DNA of 42,709 nt from Thermoguttaceae bacterium. GTDB taxonomy: Bacteria > Planctomycetota > Planctomycetia > Pirellulales > Thermoguttaceae. The DNA is taken from NCBI GenBank assembly GCA_025062105.1, contig JANXAQ010000073.1:1-42709 (forward strand), written 5' to 3'. The notes under the pieces were generated by a model. The model made no database searches and had not been told where the DNA came from. It saw nothing but the letters and a program-made list of their open reading frames with translations. Below are positions 16,800-26,132 of the stretch, one piece after another. A program made the translations under genes and the position numbers. Each line of letters starts with the position of its first letter. Position 1 is the stretch's first letter.

Positions 16800-18887
16800 T
16801 TAGCCGAGGCGGCTGGGCAGAAAGGCTTTTGAGCCGGGTTGCACTGGCCGAACGTCCCGGATCTTGGCTCGCTCCCTTCCGACGCCAATAGGGATAGACT
16901 GGCGGGTCTGATCCACCGTCAGATTGCCCGCCTGATCGCGAATTTCCAGTTGAATATACACTCGATCAGGTATATGGGCAGGTACCTTCCAGAGATATTG
17001 GCCGGTGTTTTGCAGAGAAGTAGCAATTGGGGTCCAACTGCCCATAGCGCCGGTAGGACTATAAAAGAGCGAAATAGGTCGGTCGGCCAAATAGCGATCT
17101 GAGGCCTCCCATCGGATGAGCAGCTGCGGGTCTTGATCTGCCTGGATGGGTTCGACTGCTATAATCCGGCCGGTGGGCCGGGTCCAATCCGCACCAATCC
17201 ACACATCGGGTAATTCGCCCGGTTGAGGGCCAGAAGTGGGCGTTCGTGGATCCGCTGAGACAAGCACTCGAAATCCATAGATGCCTTCTTCCGGTACCGA
17301 GACGATCATGGGACTGCGGCCGTCGGTATCGGGCCCCCAGCACTGCCAGGTTCGGCCCCCATCTCGAGTGGCCCATAGCTCCACCCGACCTGGGACCATC
17401 GGCCCCCCCAATTCATATTCCAATTCAAAAATCCGCGAATTAACCATCCGCACCGAACCAGCCTGTGCCCCAACACCCATCGGAGTGTCGGACGGTTGGG
17501 AGGAAGAACTGGTTTGTTTCGGAGCAACACCGGCAGCTTGGGCAGGAGGATTAGCTAGTTTGGCCGACCGCTCACTCGGTGTGCTTGCTGAAGGAGTTGG
17601 TTTGGCCGAAGGACTGTTCGGTTGGCCTGTCGAGGTAGCCTGTTTCGGTTGAGGATCAGTACCTGTGGAAGCCCTAGCTGTGGAAGCCCCAGTGGGGGAT
17701 CCCGAGTCACTCTGAGCTGAAGCAGCGCTAGCCGAAGGTACACTACTTGAACCTGAGCCTGCAGAAGAAGCCCCAGAACCAGCAGAACCAGCAGGCCGGT
17801 CCGCCCCCGAACCAGTCGATCCTCCCGAAGCAGCGGACTGGCTCTGAGAAGCTGTGCCAGAAAACTGGCTTTGGACCGGAGGATAAATCGGACCAACTGC
17901 TGGGTTACCGGCCGCCAGCGAGCTAGTGGGGACTGACCCTGCTGGAGGGGAAGTAGCGTTTGAAGATCCGGGGACCAATGAGGCCCACACAGGAGAACTC
18001 GGCTGGGTCGGCAAGACGGAGCTGGCCCCAGGAGGATCGGGCAACAAGGGTTGGCTAGGACCTTCCCGACGGCTGGCCCGCCATTGGTCCTGCAGAAGAT
18101 TAGAAGGAGGATTCAAGGAGGCACCCCCTGCCAGAAAGGGCAGTTGGACCTGAGCATGGGCAACTGCCAAGTTCCCAGCCGCATCGGCTACCTCGGCCCG
18201 CAGTTCTGCTCCAACAATGCCTACAGGAGGATTCCAACTGGTCCATCCCTCTTGCCCCTCGGAAACGGTTTGGACTTGTTGCGCCTCCAGCCCCACCGGC
18301 TGCCAAGGCCCATCCGGACTGCTCCGATATGTGATCCGGAGCGTTTCTGGCCGAAGGGTCCGATCCGTCATTTTCCAACGCACAGTAACCGACCCAGAGG
18401 GGCTAGGTTCTGCCGTCAGGCTCAAATGGGGCGGAGTGGTATCTACCACCACCCGCATTTCGGGCTGAGGGGGCCCTTGCGGTCGAACCCGACCTGCTCG
18501 ATCCACCGTCCGGACCAAAAACCAATACTCTCCTTCTCCGGTAGTACGGACCAGAAACTGTCCCTCTGTGGGCCGAACCCGCTGATACAACTGCCATCGC
18601 CGACCTTGATCGGTGGAAACATACAAATGCACCTCTACTGCCTGTTGAGAGGAATCTTGGGCGGGCACCAAATGAAACGGAATGGCAAAAACAGTCTGGC
18701 GGGTGACAATCGGCTGAGGTAGCTCTTTGGAAGCGGCCCCCCCAGCCCCTGCTCCAATAACTGGCTGAGTGGGAAAATTGCCTTGTTCATAAGCAGCACT
18801 ATACCCCGGAGGTACCCCCCCTAATGTGATAGTTGTACTCAATAGGAGGGCCAGAAATCCTAACGCCAGGGTACCCGGAGATTTCAT
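16800..18887 (-). CDS. Secreted Ser/Pro-linker protein with repeated beta-sandwich modules
   Basis: This 695-residue protein starts with a signal peptide (MKSPGTLALGFLALLLSTT, cleavage near residue 23). An N-terminal module (about 55-250) and a C-terminal module (about 480-690) resemble each other. Each has a segment reading a strand with Asp/Gly-Gly-Arg-x-W (STDQGRRWQLYQ; TRDGGRTWQCWG), then EGxYxFxVR/LVS, then DxTxPxxxL/I and a closing DAAGNL / DQAGNL block. They look like Ig/fibronectin-type folds. Between them lies a ~210-residue linker of almost pure Ser, Ala, Pro, Thr and Gly (about 260-470). AGGAGG six bases before the ATG at 18887 supports the start. I do not recognise a named family; it is probably an extracellular or cell-surface structural protein. 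Confidence 0.82.
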   Translation of the reverse strand: MKSPGTLALGFLALLLSTTITLGGVPPGYSAAYEQGNFPTQPVIGAGAGGAASKELPQPIVTRQTVFAIPFHLVPAQDSSQQAVEVHLYVSTDQGRRWQLYQRVRPTEGQFLVRTTGEGEYWFLVRTVDRAGRVRPQGPPQPEMRVVVDTTPPHLSLTAEPSPSGSVTVRWKMTDRTLRPETLRITYRSSPDGPWQPVGLEAQQVQTVSEGQEGWTSWNPPVGIVGAELRAEVADAAGNLAVAHAQVQLPFLAGGASLNPPSNLLQDQWRASRREGPSQPLLPDPPGASSVLPTQPSSPVWASLVPGSSNATSPPAGSVPTSSLAAGNPAVGPIYPPVQSQFSGTASQSQSAASGGSTGSGADRPAGSAGSGASSAGSGSSSVPSASAASAQSDSGSPTGASTARASTGTDPQPKQATSTGQPNSPSAKPTPSASTPSERSAKLANPPAQAAGVAPKQTSSSSQPSDTPMGVGAQAGSVRMVNSRIFELEYELGGPMVPGRVELWATRDGGRTWQCWGPDTDGRSPMIVSVPEEGIYGFRVLVSADPRTPTSGPQPGELPDVWIGADWTRPTGRIIAVEPIQADQDPQLLIRWEASDRYLADRPISLFYSPTGAMGSWTPIATSLQNTGQYLWKVPAHIPDRVYIQLEIRDQAGNLTVDQTRQSIPIGVGRERAKIRDVRPVQPGSKAFLPSRLG

Positions 18888-19221
18888 AATATGCCTCCTA
18901 TTTATGGGTCTTTTCCCTCAAGAGGAGCGACCCACCGGATTCCACATCCTCTCCGTCTAGTTAACTTGTTGTTGAAGAAGCTTTTCAGGACACACTATCT
19001 CCCCTTTCCGATCGTATCGGATGTATCGAGAGAAAGACTTAAAGGAGAAAAAGCGATGGGGTAAAATAGATAAGATAGGCAAAACAGATAGGCAGACTAG
19101 AATCTTTTACATGCCACTTCCCAACCTTCCGTGCTCAGTCTTCCGCCTACTGCCCTCGGCCTTCCGCCCTCTGCTTTCCACACACCCCTCCTGCCAACAC
19201 CCCATTTCCTTAGCCCAAATC
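18888..19221. other. Intergenic region, nothing identified
   Basis: This 334-base gap separates the obg stop from the secreted-protein start. It contains a purine-rich stretch (AGATAAGATAGGC) and a pyrimidine-rich run with repeated CTTCCGCC-like words. No gene, RNA or family A-H element was recognised. Confidence 0.4.
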
Positions 19222-20232
19222 CTACCCTTTAGGAGAAGCAGAGCGGTGTTGGTCCAGAATCTGGAGGATAGCATTTACGAGTTGATTTAACCCTTGGCCG
19301 GTGGCAGCGGAAATGAGCAGGACTTCCCGGCCGAGCTTTGCGGCTAATTGTTGGCGGACCTGCTCAGCACCAGGCAGGTCGGCTTTAGTAACCACAACAA
19401 TTTCTGGCCGGCGGACCAACTGGGGATCAAATGCTTCCAGCTCATGGCGGATAGCAAAGTAATTGTCCAGAGGCTGGGTGCCATCGAACGGATGGGGTTC
19501 GACAAGATGTACCAAGATGCCGGCCCGTTGAATATGTCGGAGGAAATCGTGACCCAGGCCTGCACCGGCATGAGCACCTTCGATAAGTCCGGGTAAATCG
19601 GCCAGGACAAACGAACGATCCAGCCCTACTTGGACGAGGCCTAGATGGGGGTATTTGGTGGTGAAGGGATAGGAGGCGATTTTGGGCCGGGCGCGGCTCA
19701 GACGGCTCAACAAAGTGCTTTTCCCGGCGTTGGGTTTGCCGATCAGACCGACATCAGCAATCAGTTTCAGTTCCAGGCGCAGGCGCCGGGCTTCGCCGGG
19801 TTCGCCTAAGGTGCGCTGCCTAGGGGCACGATTGGTGGGGGATTTGAAATAAGCGTTGCCTTTGCCACCTTTGCCGCCCCGGGCTACTACCACCTGGTCG
19901 CCCGGTTGAGCAAGGTCTTTCAGCACAAAGTTCCGTTCCGCATCATAGACAATAGTACCAGGCGGCACAGGGATGATCAGATCTTGGCCGCTAGCCCCAT
20001 GGCAATTAGAGCCTCGGCCATGCTGGCCTCGCTCGGCACGCCAATGTTTCCGTTGGGCCAAGGCAGCTAAGCTATCAACACCTTGCTGGGCTAGAAGGAT
20101 CACACTGCCGCCATCGCCGCCGTCGCCGCCATCTGGCCCCCCATAGGGAACGAACTTTTCTCGACGGAAGCTGATGCATCCGTCGCCGCCTCGGCCCCCT
20201 TCAACATAGATTTCGACTTCATCGACGAACAT
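19222..20232 (-). CDS. obg: GTPase Obg/CgtA
   Basis: This 336-residue ribosome-associated GTPase acts in large-subunit assembly and stress control. The N-terminal Gly-rich Obg fold ([34 protein letters not shown]) is followed by the G domain: GKPNAGKST (G1), a TTKYPHLG switch (G2), DLPGLIEGA (G3), TKAD (G4) and SAATGQG (G5). The C-terminal OCT domain of longer orthologues is absent, as is common. I start at ATG 20232 because the family begins MFVDEV; the open frame continues 18 codons upstream but only through the rpmA coding region. It begins 7 bases after rpmA's stop, the conserved rpmA-obg arrangement. Confidence 0.96.
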   Translation of the reverse strand: MFVDEVEIYVEGGRGGDGCISFRREKFVPYGGPDGGDGGDGGSVILLAQQGVDSLAALAQRKHWRAERGQHGRGSNCHGASGQDLIIPVPPGTIVYDAERNFVLKDLAQPGDQVVVARGGKGGKGNAYFKSPTNRAPRQRTLGEPGEARRLRLELKLIADVGLIGKPNAGKSTLLSRLSRARPKIASYPFTTKYPHLGLVQVGLDRSFVLADLPGLIEGAHAGAGLGHDFLRHIQRAGILVHLVEPHPFDGTQPLDNYFAIRHELEAFDPQLVRRPEIVVVTKADLPGAEQVRQQLAAKLGREVLLISAATGQGLNQLVNAILQILDQHRSASPKG

Positions 20233-20239
20233 GGCTCGG

Positions 20240-20491
20240 TCAGTTGACCGAGTCCACCACGTTGACGCGCCGGCCGCCTCGGTCAAACATCACATAGCCG
20301 TCACGAAGGGCAAAGAGGGTAAAATCTCGGCCCATTCCAACATTTCGGCCGGGGATAAATTTGGTACCCACTTGGCGCACCAGTATATTGCCGGCCCGGA
20401 CAAACTCACCGCCAAATTTTTTGACTCCCCTATATTTGGGGTTTGAATCCCGACCGTTTTTACTAGAACCCTGACCCTTTTTATGAGCCAT
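20240..20491 (-). CDS. rpmA: 50S ribosomal protein L27 (bL27)
   Basis: This 83-residue protein has the bL27 pattern [20 protein letters not shown], where the flexible N-terminus reaches the peptidyl-transferase centre, followed by [19 protein letters not shown] and the [12 protein letters not shown] strand. The GSSKNGRDS motif is the family signature. The length is normal. rplU (L21), which precedes rpmA in most bacteria, is not in the 1.7 kb upstream, so here rpmA leads the operon and needs its own promoter. The upstream gap is full of mobile elements (families D, E, F, G). Confidence 0.97.
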   Translation of the reverse strand: MAHKKGQGSSKNGRDSNPKYRGVKKFGGEFVRAGNILVRQVGTKFIPGRNVGMGRDFTLFALRDGYVMFDRGGRRVNVVDSVN

Positions 20492-20805
20492 TGATGCTCC
20501 CTTTTTTAGATTTTTATTCTCACACTCTACAAGCCTGAAAATTATTCATATCCTGTTTAGCTTGTTTCGTCAAGCCTCTTACCTAAGATAGAGAAAGAGT
20601 AAGGCTGTTTTTTCGGCCCCTTTAGGTAAAAGGAAAAAATCGCTTAGTCCCAGCTTCATCTATTGCCTCTGTCTGGCATCTGGGGGAGAAAGAAGCTGCC
20701 GTATTCTAAATCAGAAGCACCGTGGCTTTGGGCGGAGTTTAGGTCTGCTATCCAGAAGTAAAACGACAGGGGCATTGCGAACCAGGATTTTCCGGAATTA
20801 CTCAT

Positions 20806-20990
20806 GGAGCCTCCGCATAATTTGAGGAGGATATTGTACCATTTGGCTTCTCTCTTCCTCTGTCCAATATATAGTGTTGCTACATTACTAGCGCCCTATA
20901 TGTAGTAGGTGTTTCGATGGAGGCTGCTAAAGCCTACCGAATCGAAAGTTCATAAAGTCCACTATATGTTCAGATTTTTGCAAAAGTTCC
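20806..20990 (-). repeat. Family D element
   Basis: The left end is GGAGCCTCCGCATAATTTG and the right end ATTTTTGCAAAAGTTCC. GTCCAATATATAG, ACTAGCGCCCTATATGTAG and AAGTCCACTATATGTTCAG match reverse-oriented D copies. Confidence 0.6.
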
Positions 20991-21216
20991 CCTTGATGGG
21001 GGTTAAACTTGCTCTGGCTCGGCTTAGCTTCCAGAAGCAGCCTGGCAGCTCCTTCGGATGCCTAGCAACCTAAGGTTTGGAAGGCCATAAGTTCCCAGGA
21101 GCCAGTTTGGTAGGGTCTTCGGCCAGAGCTTAGAAGTTGGAAATTCCCTTCGGTAATGGGCGTCCCAGTTGAGCTGGCCCAAAAGCCTCCCACCTAAAGA
21201 GTAATTTTTCAGAAAG
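20991..21216 (+). repeat. Family E element, left end missing
   Basis: TTGATGGGGGTTAAACTTGC and GCCAGTTTGGTAGGGTCTTC match the family E interior at 6897-7150. The right end AATTTTTCAGAAAGTTAAAAC is worn and the CTGTACTTTC left end is absent. It abuts the right end of the D element. Confidence 0.6.
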
Positions 21217-21353
21217 TTAAAACAAACGGGGAGAAAATACTGGATTGGTTGAGTACGGCTGAAATTTTGTGGGTTAACTGGGCAGCAGAGGGAATATAGA
21301 CAAAATAGGGTTCGGCACCTGCAAACCTGCTTTGCAAGCACCTACTTACCAAC

Positions 21354-21626
21354 GGGTGCGGCTGAAATTTTGTGGGGAAATTGGGCAAGATAGACAATAT
21401 AGGTCAAACAAGTCCTACCCCCGAAAGCCAACTTTGCACAGAACCTACTCATTTTACCTCCAGATAGCCACCTCTAATCTCCTTCCAGCAACTCATAGCC
21501 CCTGCAATCTGGAATTCGGAGCTTTTTGTTCTGACAGATGCCAGTGGAAGGGCCGGTTCGATGGGCCTAGCCATGATCTATGGTTCCCCAACTCTTCTAG
21601 CCTGACCACAAAAATCAGCCGCACCC
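21354..21626 (+). mobile_element. Family F MITE-like element with perfect ends and duplication
   Basis: The 273 bp element has perfect 12 bp terminal inverted repeats GGGTGCGGCTGA and TCAGCCGCACCC. It is flanked by a perfect 9 bp direct repeat CTTACCAAC (21345-21353 and 21627-21635). It is inserted within an older F copy. No coding capacity is seen. Confidence 0.9.
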
Positions 21627-21726
21627 CTTACCAACCCTTTTACATCTCCCTTTTTCCTTCCGACAAGGGATTTAAACTCCTTCGACTGACTTCTAGCCCC
21701 TACAGTACGGAGACTCTTGGCCTGTG

Positions 21727-22022
21727 CCCGCTGTCATACACAAGTTGGCGTTGAAGCGTTCGAACTTCACTTTAGGCAAAATCCCAAAAGCTCGTTGAAC
21801 AACGCAGAATGGATACAATAGGCGATCTTGCTAAGACAGCCTTTGAAACCAAGCACTTTTTGCTCTTGGAAGTGATCTTTCCTAAAATGTTGCAATTTCT
21901 CCAAAGGAACAATTAGTTTCTTTTTAGTTTCTTTAGAAAGCTTCGCTATTCCCCTGTTTGGGGTAATAATTTGCTGCCGTTAGAATGGGAAATCCCTCCC
22001 AAAAATGTGTATAACAGCGAGC
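21727..22022 (+). mobile_element. Family G MITE-like element with target-site duplication
   Basis: The ~296 bp element has ends CCCGCTGTCATACACA and TGTGTATAACAGCGAGC, paired imperfectly. The flanks are TGGCCTGTG (21718-21726) and TGGCCTATG (22023-22031). The interior AAAGCTCGTTGAACAACGCAG recurs near 33980 and, reversed, near 29575. It interrupts the F element at 21253-22125. Confidence 0.75.
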
Positions 22023-22240
22023 TGGCCTATGGGGGGGCTCTCAGGCGGATGCTTCAATGGGGCAGAGGCCAATCTATCTTCAACAAATCCGCTATAAACT
22101 GATCACAAAAAATCAGCCGGACACGGTTGGTTGACGAGCGGAGGAGGATTGAATATAGTCAATAGAAGGAGCTCGCGGCCTAAAGTAGCGCGGTGGAGGA
22201 AGCGTTTTAGCTGGGTGAGCGGAAGGGAGATGTTTGGATG

Positions 22241-22314
22241 GTGGGTGTAGCTCAATCGGTTAGAGCGTCAGACTGTGGCTCTGAATGTTGGGGGTTCGAG
22301 TCCCCTCACCCACC
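22241..22314 (+). tRNA. tRNA-His (anticodon GUG)
   Basis: The cloverleaf folds fully. The acceptor GTGGGTG pairs with CACCCAC, the D stem is GCTC/GAGC, the anticodon stem TCAGA/TCTGA encloses the loop CTGTGGC with anticodon GTG, and the T arm is GGGGG-TTCGAGT-CCCCT. The base before the acceptor is G (22240) and the discriminator is C (22314), giving the G-1:C73 pair that identifies tRNA-His. CCA is not encoded. Confidence 0.97.
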
Positions 22315-22561
22315 CTTTAGGAGCAGCTATTGACTCCCCAATAGAGAGAATCTATGGTAAAAAGAGGGGGGTATGAGGGTTAAACTATCTAGATTTTTCC
22401 GCTGCTGAGAGATTCACTCCTTAAGTGGCAGCCAGTGGGGGGTAAACCTGCCTCCAGTTTGCTTTTTGAAAATATTCTTGGTGGAAATTATCCCCTTTCC
22501 GCGGTCTGCCCCACCGCATCCCGCTTCCTATCTATTCCCCCTTGCAAAGGCAGCCAGCACT

Positions 22562-25117
22562 ATGGAACCCTCGCAGTTTGACCCCTATCTGAAATGGCTG
22601 GGCATCCGTGGCCCGGGCCGTCCACCGAATCACTACCGGTTGTTAGGGCTGAACTTATTTGAGTCGGACCCGGATGTCATTTCCCATGCGGCCGACGCTC
22701 GGATCGCCCATGTAAGAAACTTTTGTACAGGTCCCCATCGGGCATTGGCCGAGAAGATTTTAGAAGAGCTCAAAACCGCCAAGAGCACGTTGCTGGACCC
22801 GGCCCAAAAAGCTGCTTATGACCAACAGCTTCAGGCCGAATTGGGCACCCAGACAGATCCGGTTTTGACGGGCAGTTCGGTGGGGCCCCCTCCGCTTCCG
22901 AGGCAGAATTCGGCTGGTCCGACCGGAGCCTGGGAAAATCCTGTAGAAGAATCACCTGCTTGTCTAGTACCCCCAACGCCTCCGCCTGCTCGCCTTCGGG
23001 AAAGCCGAGTCTTCTGGTTCTGGAGTTTGGTCGGGCTGGTGCTGCTTCTATCGGTAGGGGCCATTGGAGCCTATTTGGCCAAACGCAGTGATACTTCGGC
23101 CGAAGTAGCCCAAACTCAGGAGTCCGAATCCTCGGACAACATCCCAGATCAGAAAGAAACTTCTGCTGCCAATCCGGATCAAAAACCTAAAGCGAATACT
23201 CTCTCAGCTAGTTTGGAGGAAAACCGGCAAAAAAAGTCTCCAGAGGTACCTGCTGAGAAAGTGGGTTCGGCAGGTTCGACTGGCTCCCAAGCTTCTTTTG
23301 GCGATGAAGGCCTCCCATCGGGTTCTAGAGCAATTGCTGGGGCAAAATCTGCTCCTGCGGGGGGATCCCAAGATTCGGCTGGCAATTTCGTCCCGAAGAC
23401 GGCAGACAGCCCAATACACTCAGAAGCCCCGGTCCAAGGGGGGGCGGACACTCCGACCTCTGATCCCACCCAGGAAAAAGAAGAAAAAACTGCCCCTTCC
23501 CTCGGTCCCGGAAGCCAAGGGCCTTCTTCTGAGAAGTCGCAAACCCAACCTGGAGAATCGCCTGCTGGGACTGAAATGCCCACGGGAAAAGAAAAATCCT
23601 CCTTGCAAGCTCCAGATAGCCCTCGGCACCCGGTACCTAGTGCGGAAGAGCAAAAACGGGCCGAAGCAATGGTTCGAGAGCTGTTCAAAAAGGATCTTAC
23701 TGAGGCGAAACTTCCTCCCCAGAAGCTTGCCTTGGCTGAGAAGCTATTTCAAGAGGCCCTTTCCACCCAAGATGATCTCGGGGCAGCGTATGTGCTATTT
23801 GGGATGGCTAGTGGCCTGGCGGCAGCAGCCGGCGATCTAACCACCAGCATCGAAATGATCGACACGGCCGCTGAGCGTTTTCAGATGAATACTCTGCCGA
23901 TGAAGCTGGATCTGTTAAACAAAGCGCTATCCGCCCTGCGCACCGCGCCGCAGCCGGCGCTATTGGCTTATGAGTTGGCCGATTTGGCCCTAACGGTTAT
24001 GGACGAAGCCATCCTAGCGGATCAAATCGAGCAGGCTGAAGAAGCCTATAAACTTGCTTCCAGTATTGTGAAACGTTCCGGCGACCCCGATTTGATTCAG
24101 GAAGTGCTCGGTCGCAATCATGCGATTCAAGTGCTTCGGAAGCACTATGAGGCATTTCGGGCCGCCCAAAAGCAACTTGCCGACAATCCAGATGATCCAG
24201 CCGCTCATGCAGTGGTAGGACGCTGGCAGTGTTTTTTCAAAGGCCTTTGGGAGAAAGGTCTTGCCCATTTGGCCAGAGGGCAGCCTGCCGAGTTAGCCAC
24301 CCTGGCGCAGAACGATCTGCAAAGCCCTCAAGATCCCAAGGATCAATTCCGCTTGGCCGAACGTTGGCTCAAATACGCCGAATCCGAAGCAGAAGAGGCT
24401 AAGGGGCACATCCAACTCCGGGCAGCCTACTGGTATCGGCAGGCCTTGCCCGAGCTGTCTGGCTTGGAGAAAATCAGTTCAGAAAGGCAGTTAGAGAAAC
24501 TACCTACTACCCCGCCGCTTTTTTCTCCTCGGCAGCGTGGGGAAGTGGTGCCAGGCAATGTGGCCCTGGAAATCGCCGGGGCCCAGGTTGTTGGCACAAA
24601 CACCACCGGCAGTCGGCTGATTGACGGACGGCTATTGGAATCTGATCTGGCCTCCGCTTATCCCCCGGCCACATGGACGATCAACTTGCCCAAAGTGTAC
24701 CGACTGCGGGAGATTCGCCTTTTGCTGCCCGAGAATTTGCGCTCTCGTCCCCGAAGTTATGGATACATTATTGCCGTCTCCCGGGACGGAAAGCGATTTG
24801 TGCCGGTAGTGGATCGGAGCAAAGGCCAGTGGCTGGGTTGGCAAGTGATCCGATTCCCAGCACGACCGGTTCGAGCCATCCAACTCATGGGGTTTAGAGA
24901 ACCGAACGACCGGGAATTCTATGCCGCCGAGTTGGAAGCCTATTGCATTTGTCCTAAATATCCTCCCGGAACCCCTTCGGAAGCCCCACCAGGGGTAGCT
25001 TCGGAAGCTCCTCCTGTCGGACCTCGGAAAAAGGAGCGACCGGGTGAAGAAAATCAACCGCCTGGCCCCCGAGAAAAGAAACCCCGTAAGAAACCTCCCG
25101 GCAAAGGGGCTGACTAA
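22562..25117 (+). CDS. Planctomycete J-like / discoidin-like membrane protein
   Basis: This is a protein of 851 residues if started at ATG 22562. The frame is open to 22466, but family members begin near FDPYLKWLGI. The first ~100 residues (PPNHYRLLGLNLFESDPDVI ... LLDPAQKAAYD) look like a J-domain-like helix bundle without the HPD motif. One membrane helix follows near residue 147 (FWFWSLVGLVLLLSVGAIGAYL). A ~210-residue Ser/Pro/Glu/Gln-rich linker leads to a helical, TPR-like region. A C-terminal domain (VALEIAGAQVVGTNTTG ... REFYAAELEAYC) has the look of a discoidin/F5/8-type sandwich. The tail is Pro/Lys rich. Similar architectures occur widely in planctomycetes; the role is unknown, perhaps envelope scaffolding or carbohydrate binding. 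Confidence 0.8.
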   Translation: MEPSQFDPYLKWLGIRGPGRPPNHYRLLGLNLFESDPDVISHAADARIAHVRNFCTGPHRALAEKILEELKTAKSTLLDPAQKAAYDQQLQAELGTQTDPVLTGSSVGPPPLPRQNSAGPTGAWENPVEESPACLVPPTPPPARLRESRVFWFWSLVGLVLLLSVGAIGAYLAKRSDTSAEVAQTQESESSDNIPDQKETSAANPDQKPKANTLSASLEENRQKKSPEVPAEKVGSAGSTGSQASFGDEGLPSGSRAIAGAKSAPAGGSQDSAGNFVPKTADSPIHSEAPVQGGADTPTSDPTQEKEEKTAPSLGPGSQGPSSEKSQTQPGESPAGTEMPTGKEKSSLQAPDSPRHPVPSAEEQKRAEAMVRELFKKDLTEAKLPPQKLALAEKLFQEALSTQDDLGAAYVLFGMASGLAAAAGDLTTSIEMIDTAAERFQMNTLPMKLDLLNKALSALRTAPQPALLAYELADLALTVMDEAILADQIEQAEEAYKLASSIVKRSGDPDLIQEVLGRNHAIQVLRKHYEAFRAAQKQLADNPDDPAAHAVVGRWQCFFKGLWEKGLAHLARGQPAELATLAQNDLQSPQDPKDQFRLAERWLKYAESEAEEAKGHIQLRAAYWYRQALPELSGLEKISSERQLEKLPTTPPLFSPRQRGEVVPGNVALEIAGAQVVGTNTTGSRLIDGRLLESDLASAYPPATWTINLPKVYRLREIRLLLPENLRSRPRSYGYIIAVSRDGKRFVPVVDRSKGQWLGWQVIRFPARPVRAIQLMGFREPNDREFYAAELEAYCICPKYPPGTPSEAPPGVASEAPPVGPRKKERPGEENQPPGPREKKPRKKPPGKGAD

Positions 25118-25250
25118 TCCTGCTAGCAGTGCAATCCTTCTGCCAAGAGAAAAGCCGTGCCAATTCAGGGGCATGTGAGTTCGGACAGGTGAAATTCTAT
25201 ATATCAATTCGGCTAAGCCGCTGTCCTATAGCAGACGATCAGTGCCTTTT

Positions 25251-25444
25251 GGACCCTTTGCATAATCCAAAGGATATATTTTTATATTTTTACATATCGG
25301 GACCACCTCGCTTCTAACCCAATTCCAAGTTATAAGGATGCCAAACTGCTACCAACCTCCACAGAGTAGAGGTGTTTGACTGAGACGGGCTAATCCCTAC
25401 CGAATCAAAGGGTCATCAATTCCTCCGCATTTTCCGAAGGTTCC
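25251..25444 (-). repeat. Family D element (diverged)
   Basis: The left end is GGACCCTTTGCATAATCC and the right end CATTTTCCGAAGGTTCC. GATATATTTTTATATTTTTAC and CCCTACCGAATCAAAGG match reverse-oriented D copies. Confidence 0.55.
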
Positions 25445-25530
25445 GTTGACTTTTAGCCAATCTTCGATCTCGGACGTCCGTCTTCTTCAGGCTCTCTTGA
25501 AGTAGGATATTTACGGTTTACGATCATTTG

Positions 25531-25687
25531 TTAGCTCGAGGTTTGCCATTTTTCCTAAAGTGGGTTTATTTCCTGTAGTTCCGGGGACATATTCATTTGT
25601 TCACTTAATTTCTTAACTCTACCCTTTGCAAGCAGTTAGAGCATCCTTGTTCCAGGGCAGAGCCTAGATGGGCAAAAGTCCGGTTTA
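25531..25687 (-). repeat. Family A element, inverted partner
   Basis: The left end TTAGCTCGAGGTTTGCCATT and the right end GGGCAAAAGTCCGGTTTAG are family A termini. This copy lies head-to-head with the A copy starting at 25693, so the pair forms a ~320 bp inverted duplication. Confidence 0.65.
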
Positions 25688-25692
25688 GAGTC

Positions 25693-25852
25693 TCTAAGCT
25701 CGACTTTTGCCATTTTTGGCCTTGCCACGAAAGAGTAAAGCTCTAACTCTTTGTAAATATTGGACTTAGGAAATTGAGTGGACAAAGGGAAGTTTCGTCG
25801 TAACTGCTGATAGCAAAACCAGTTAGGAAAAATGGGCAAAAGTCGAGCTAAG
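25693..25852 (+). repeat. Family A element, well preserved
   Basis: The left end CTAAGCTCGACTTTTGCC and the right end GGCAAAAGTCGAGCTAAG are paired. The interior is close to the copy at 38101-38257, including TATTGGACTTAGGAAATTG and AAAACCAGTTAGGAAAAATG. Confidence 0.75.
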
Positions 25853-26010
25853 AAGCTGTCCTGAAATTGAGAGTTGGGCGGTTTCCCATGGGTTTTGGCT
25901 GACCGGCTCCTACCCTTCAGACTCCTTAAAAACAGGGATTTTGGGGATTCTGGGGCATTGAGGAAGAAAACCTCTTTTCATCATAGAAAATGCTTTTTCG
26001 GACAGGCTCT
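25852..26010. mobile_element. Family B MITE-like element, copy 3
   Basis: This copy starts GAAGCTGTCCTGAAATTGAG and ends TTTTTCGGACAGGCTC. The interior (CCCATGGGTTTTGGCTGACC, AAAACAGGGATTTTGGGG) is the reverse complement of the copy at 71-229. It begins immediately at the end of a family A element. Confidence 0.75.
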
Positions 26011-26012
26011 AA

Positions 26013-26123
26013 GGCTCTGTTGAAAGGTTGTTCGCAGTCTGGAGAGGTTTTGCTCATGCTGGTCGGTTTTGCTTCAATTTTAGTGGGTTTAGGCCTCCGA
26101 CCGAAAACGGTTTTAACAGAGCC
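26013..26123 (+). mobile_element. Family C MITE-like element, copy 1
   Basis: The 111 bp element begins GGCTCTGTTGAAAGG and ends GGTTTTAACAGAGCC. The interior TGGTCGGTTTTGCTTC and GTGGGTTTAGGCCTCCGACC is shared with the copies at 33690, 35943 and 37549. Confidence 0.8.
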
Positions 26124-26132
26124 TGAGCATGA

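Larger units (their letters stand above)
21253..22125 (+). mobile_element. Older family F element hosting two later insertions
   Basis: The left end GTACGGCTGAAATTTTGTGG and the right end AAAAAATCAGCCGGAC form a worn family F terminal repeat. The flanks ATTGGTTGA (21244-21252) and GTTGGTTGA (22126-22134) look like a 9 bp target duplication with one change. Removing the F element at 21354-21626, the G element at 21727-22022 and one copy of each target duplication leaves about 286 bp, matching the intact F copy at 26133-26423. Confidence 0.7.
20492..22240. other. Intergenic region with layered mobile elements
   Basis: This 1.75 kb gap contains family D (20806-20990), a truncated family E (about 20991-21216), and a family F copy (21253-22125) that hosts both a second F element (21354-21626) and a G element (21727-22022). 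The first ~310 bases upstream of rpmA and the ~110 bases before the tRNA gene show no element; the promoters presumably lie there. Confidence 0.65.

Noticed and set aside
18051..18722. A 223-codon open frame on the + strand
   Set aside because: It is antisense to the secreted Ser/Pro-linker gene, which has a signal peptide and a strong ribosome-binding site. The content is His/Pro/Arg biased, as expected for a shadow.
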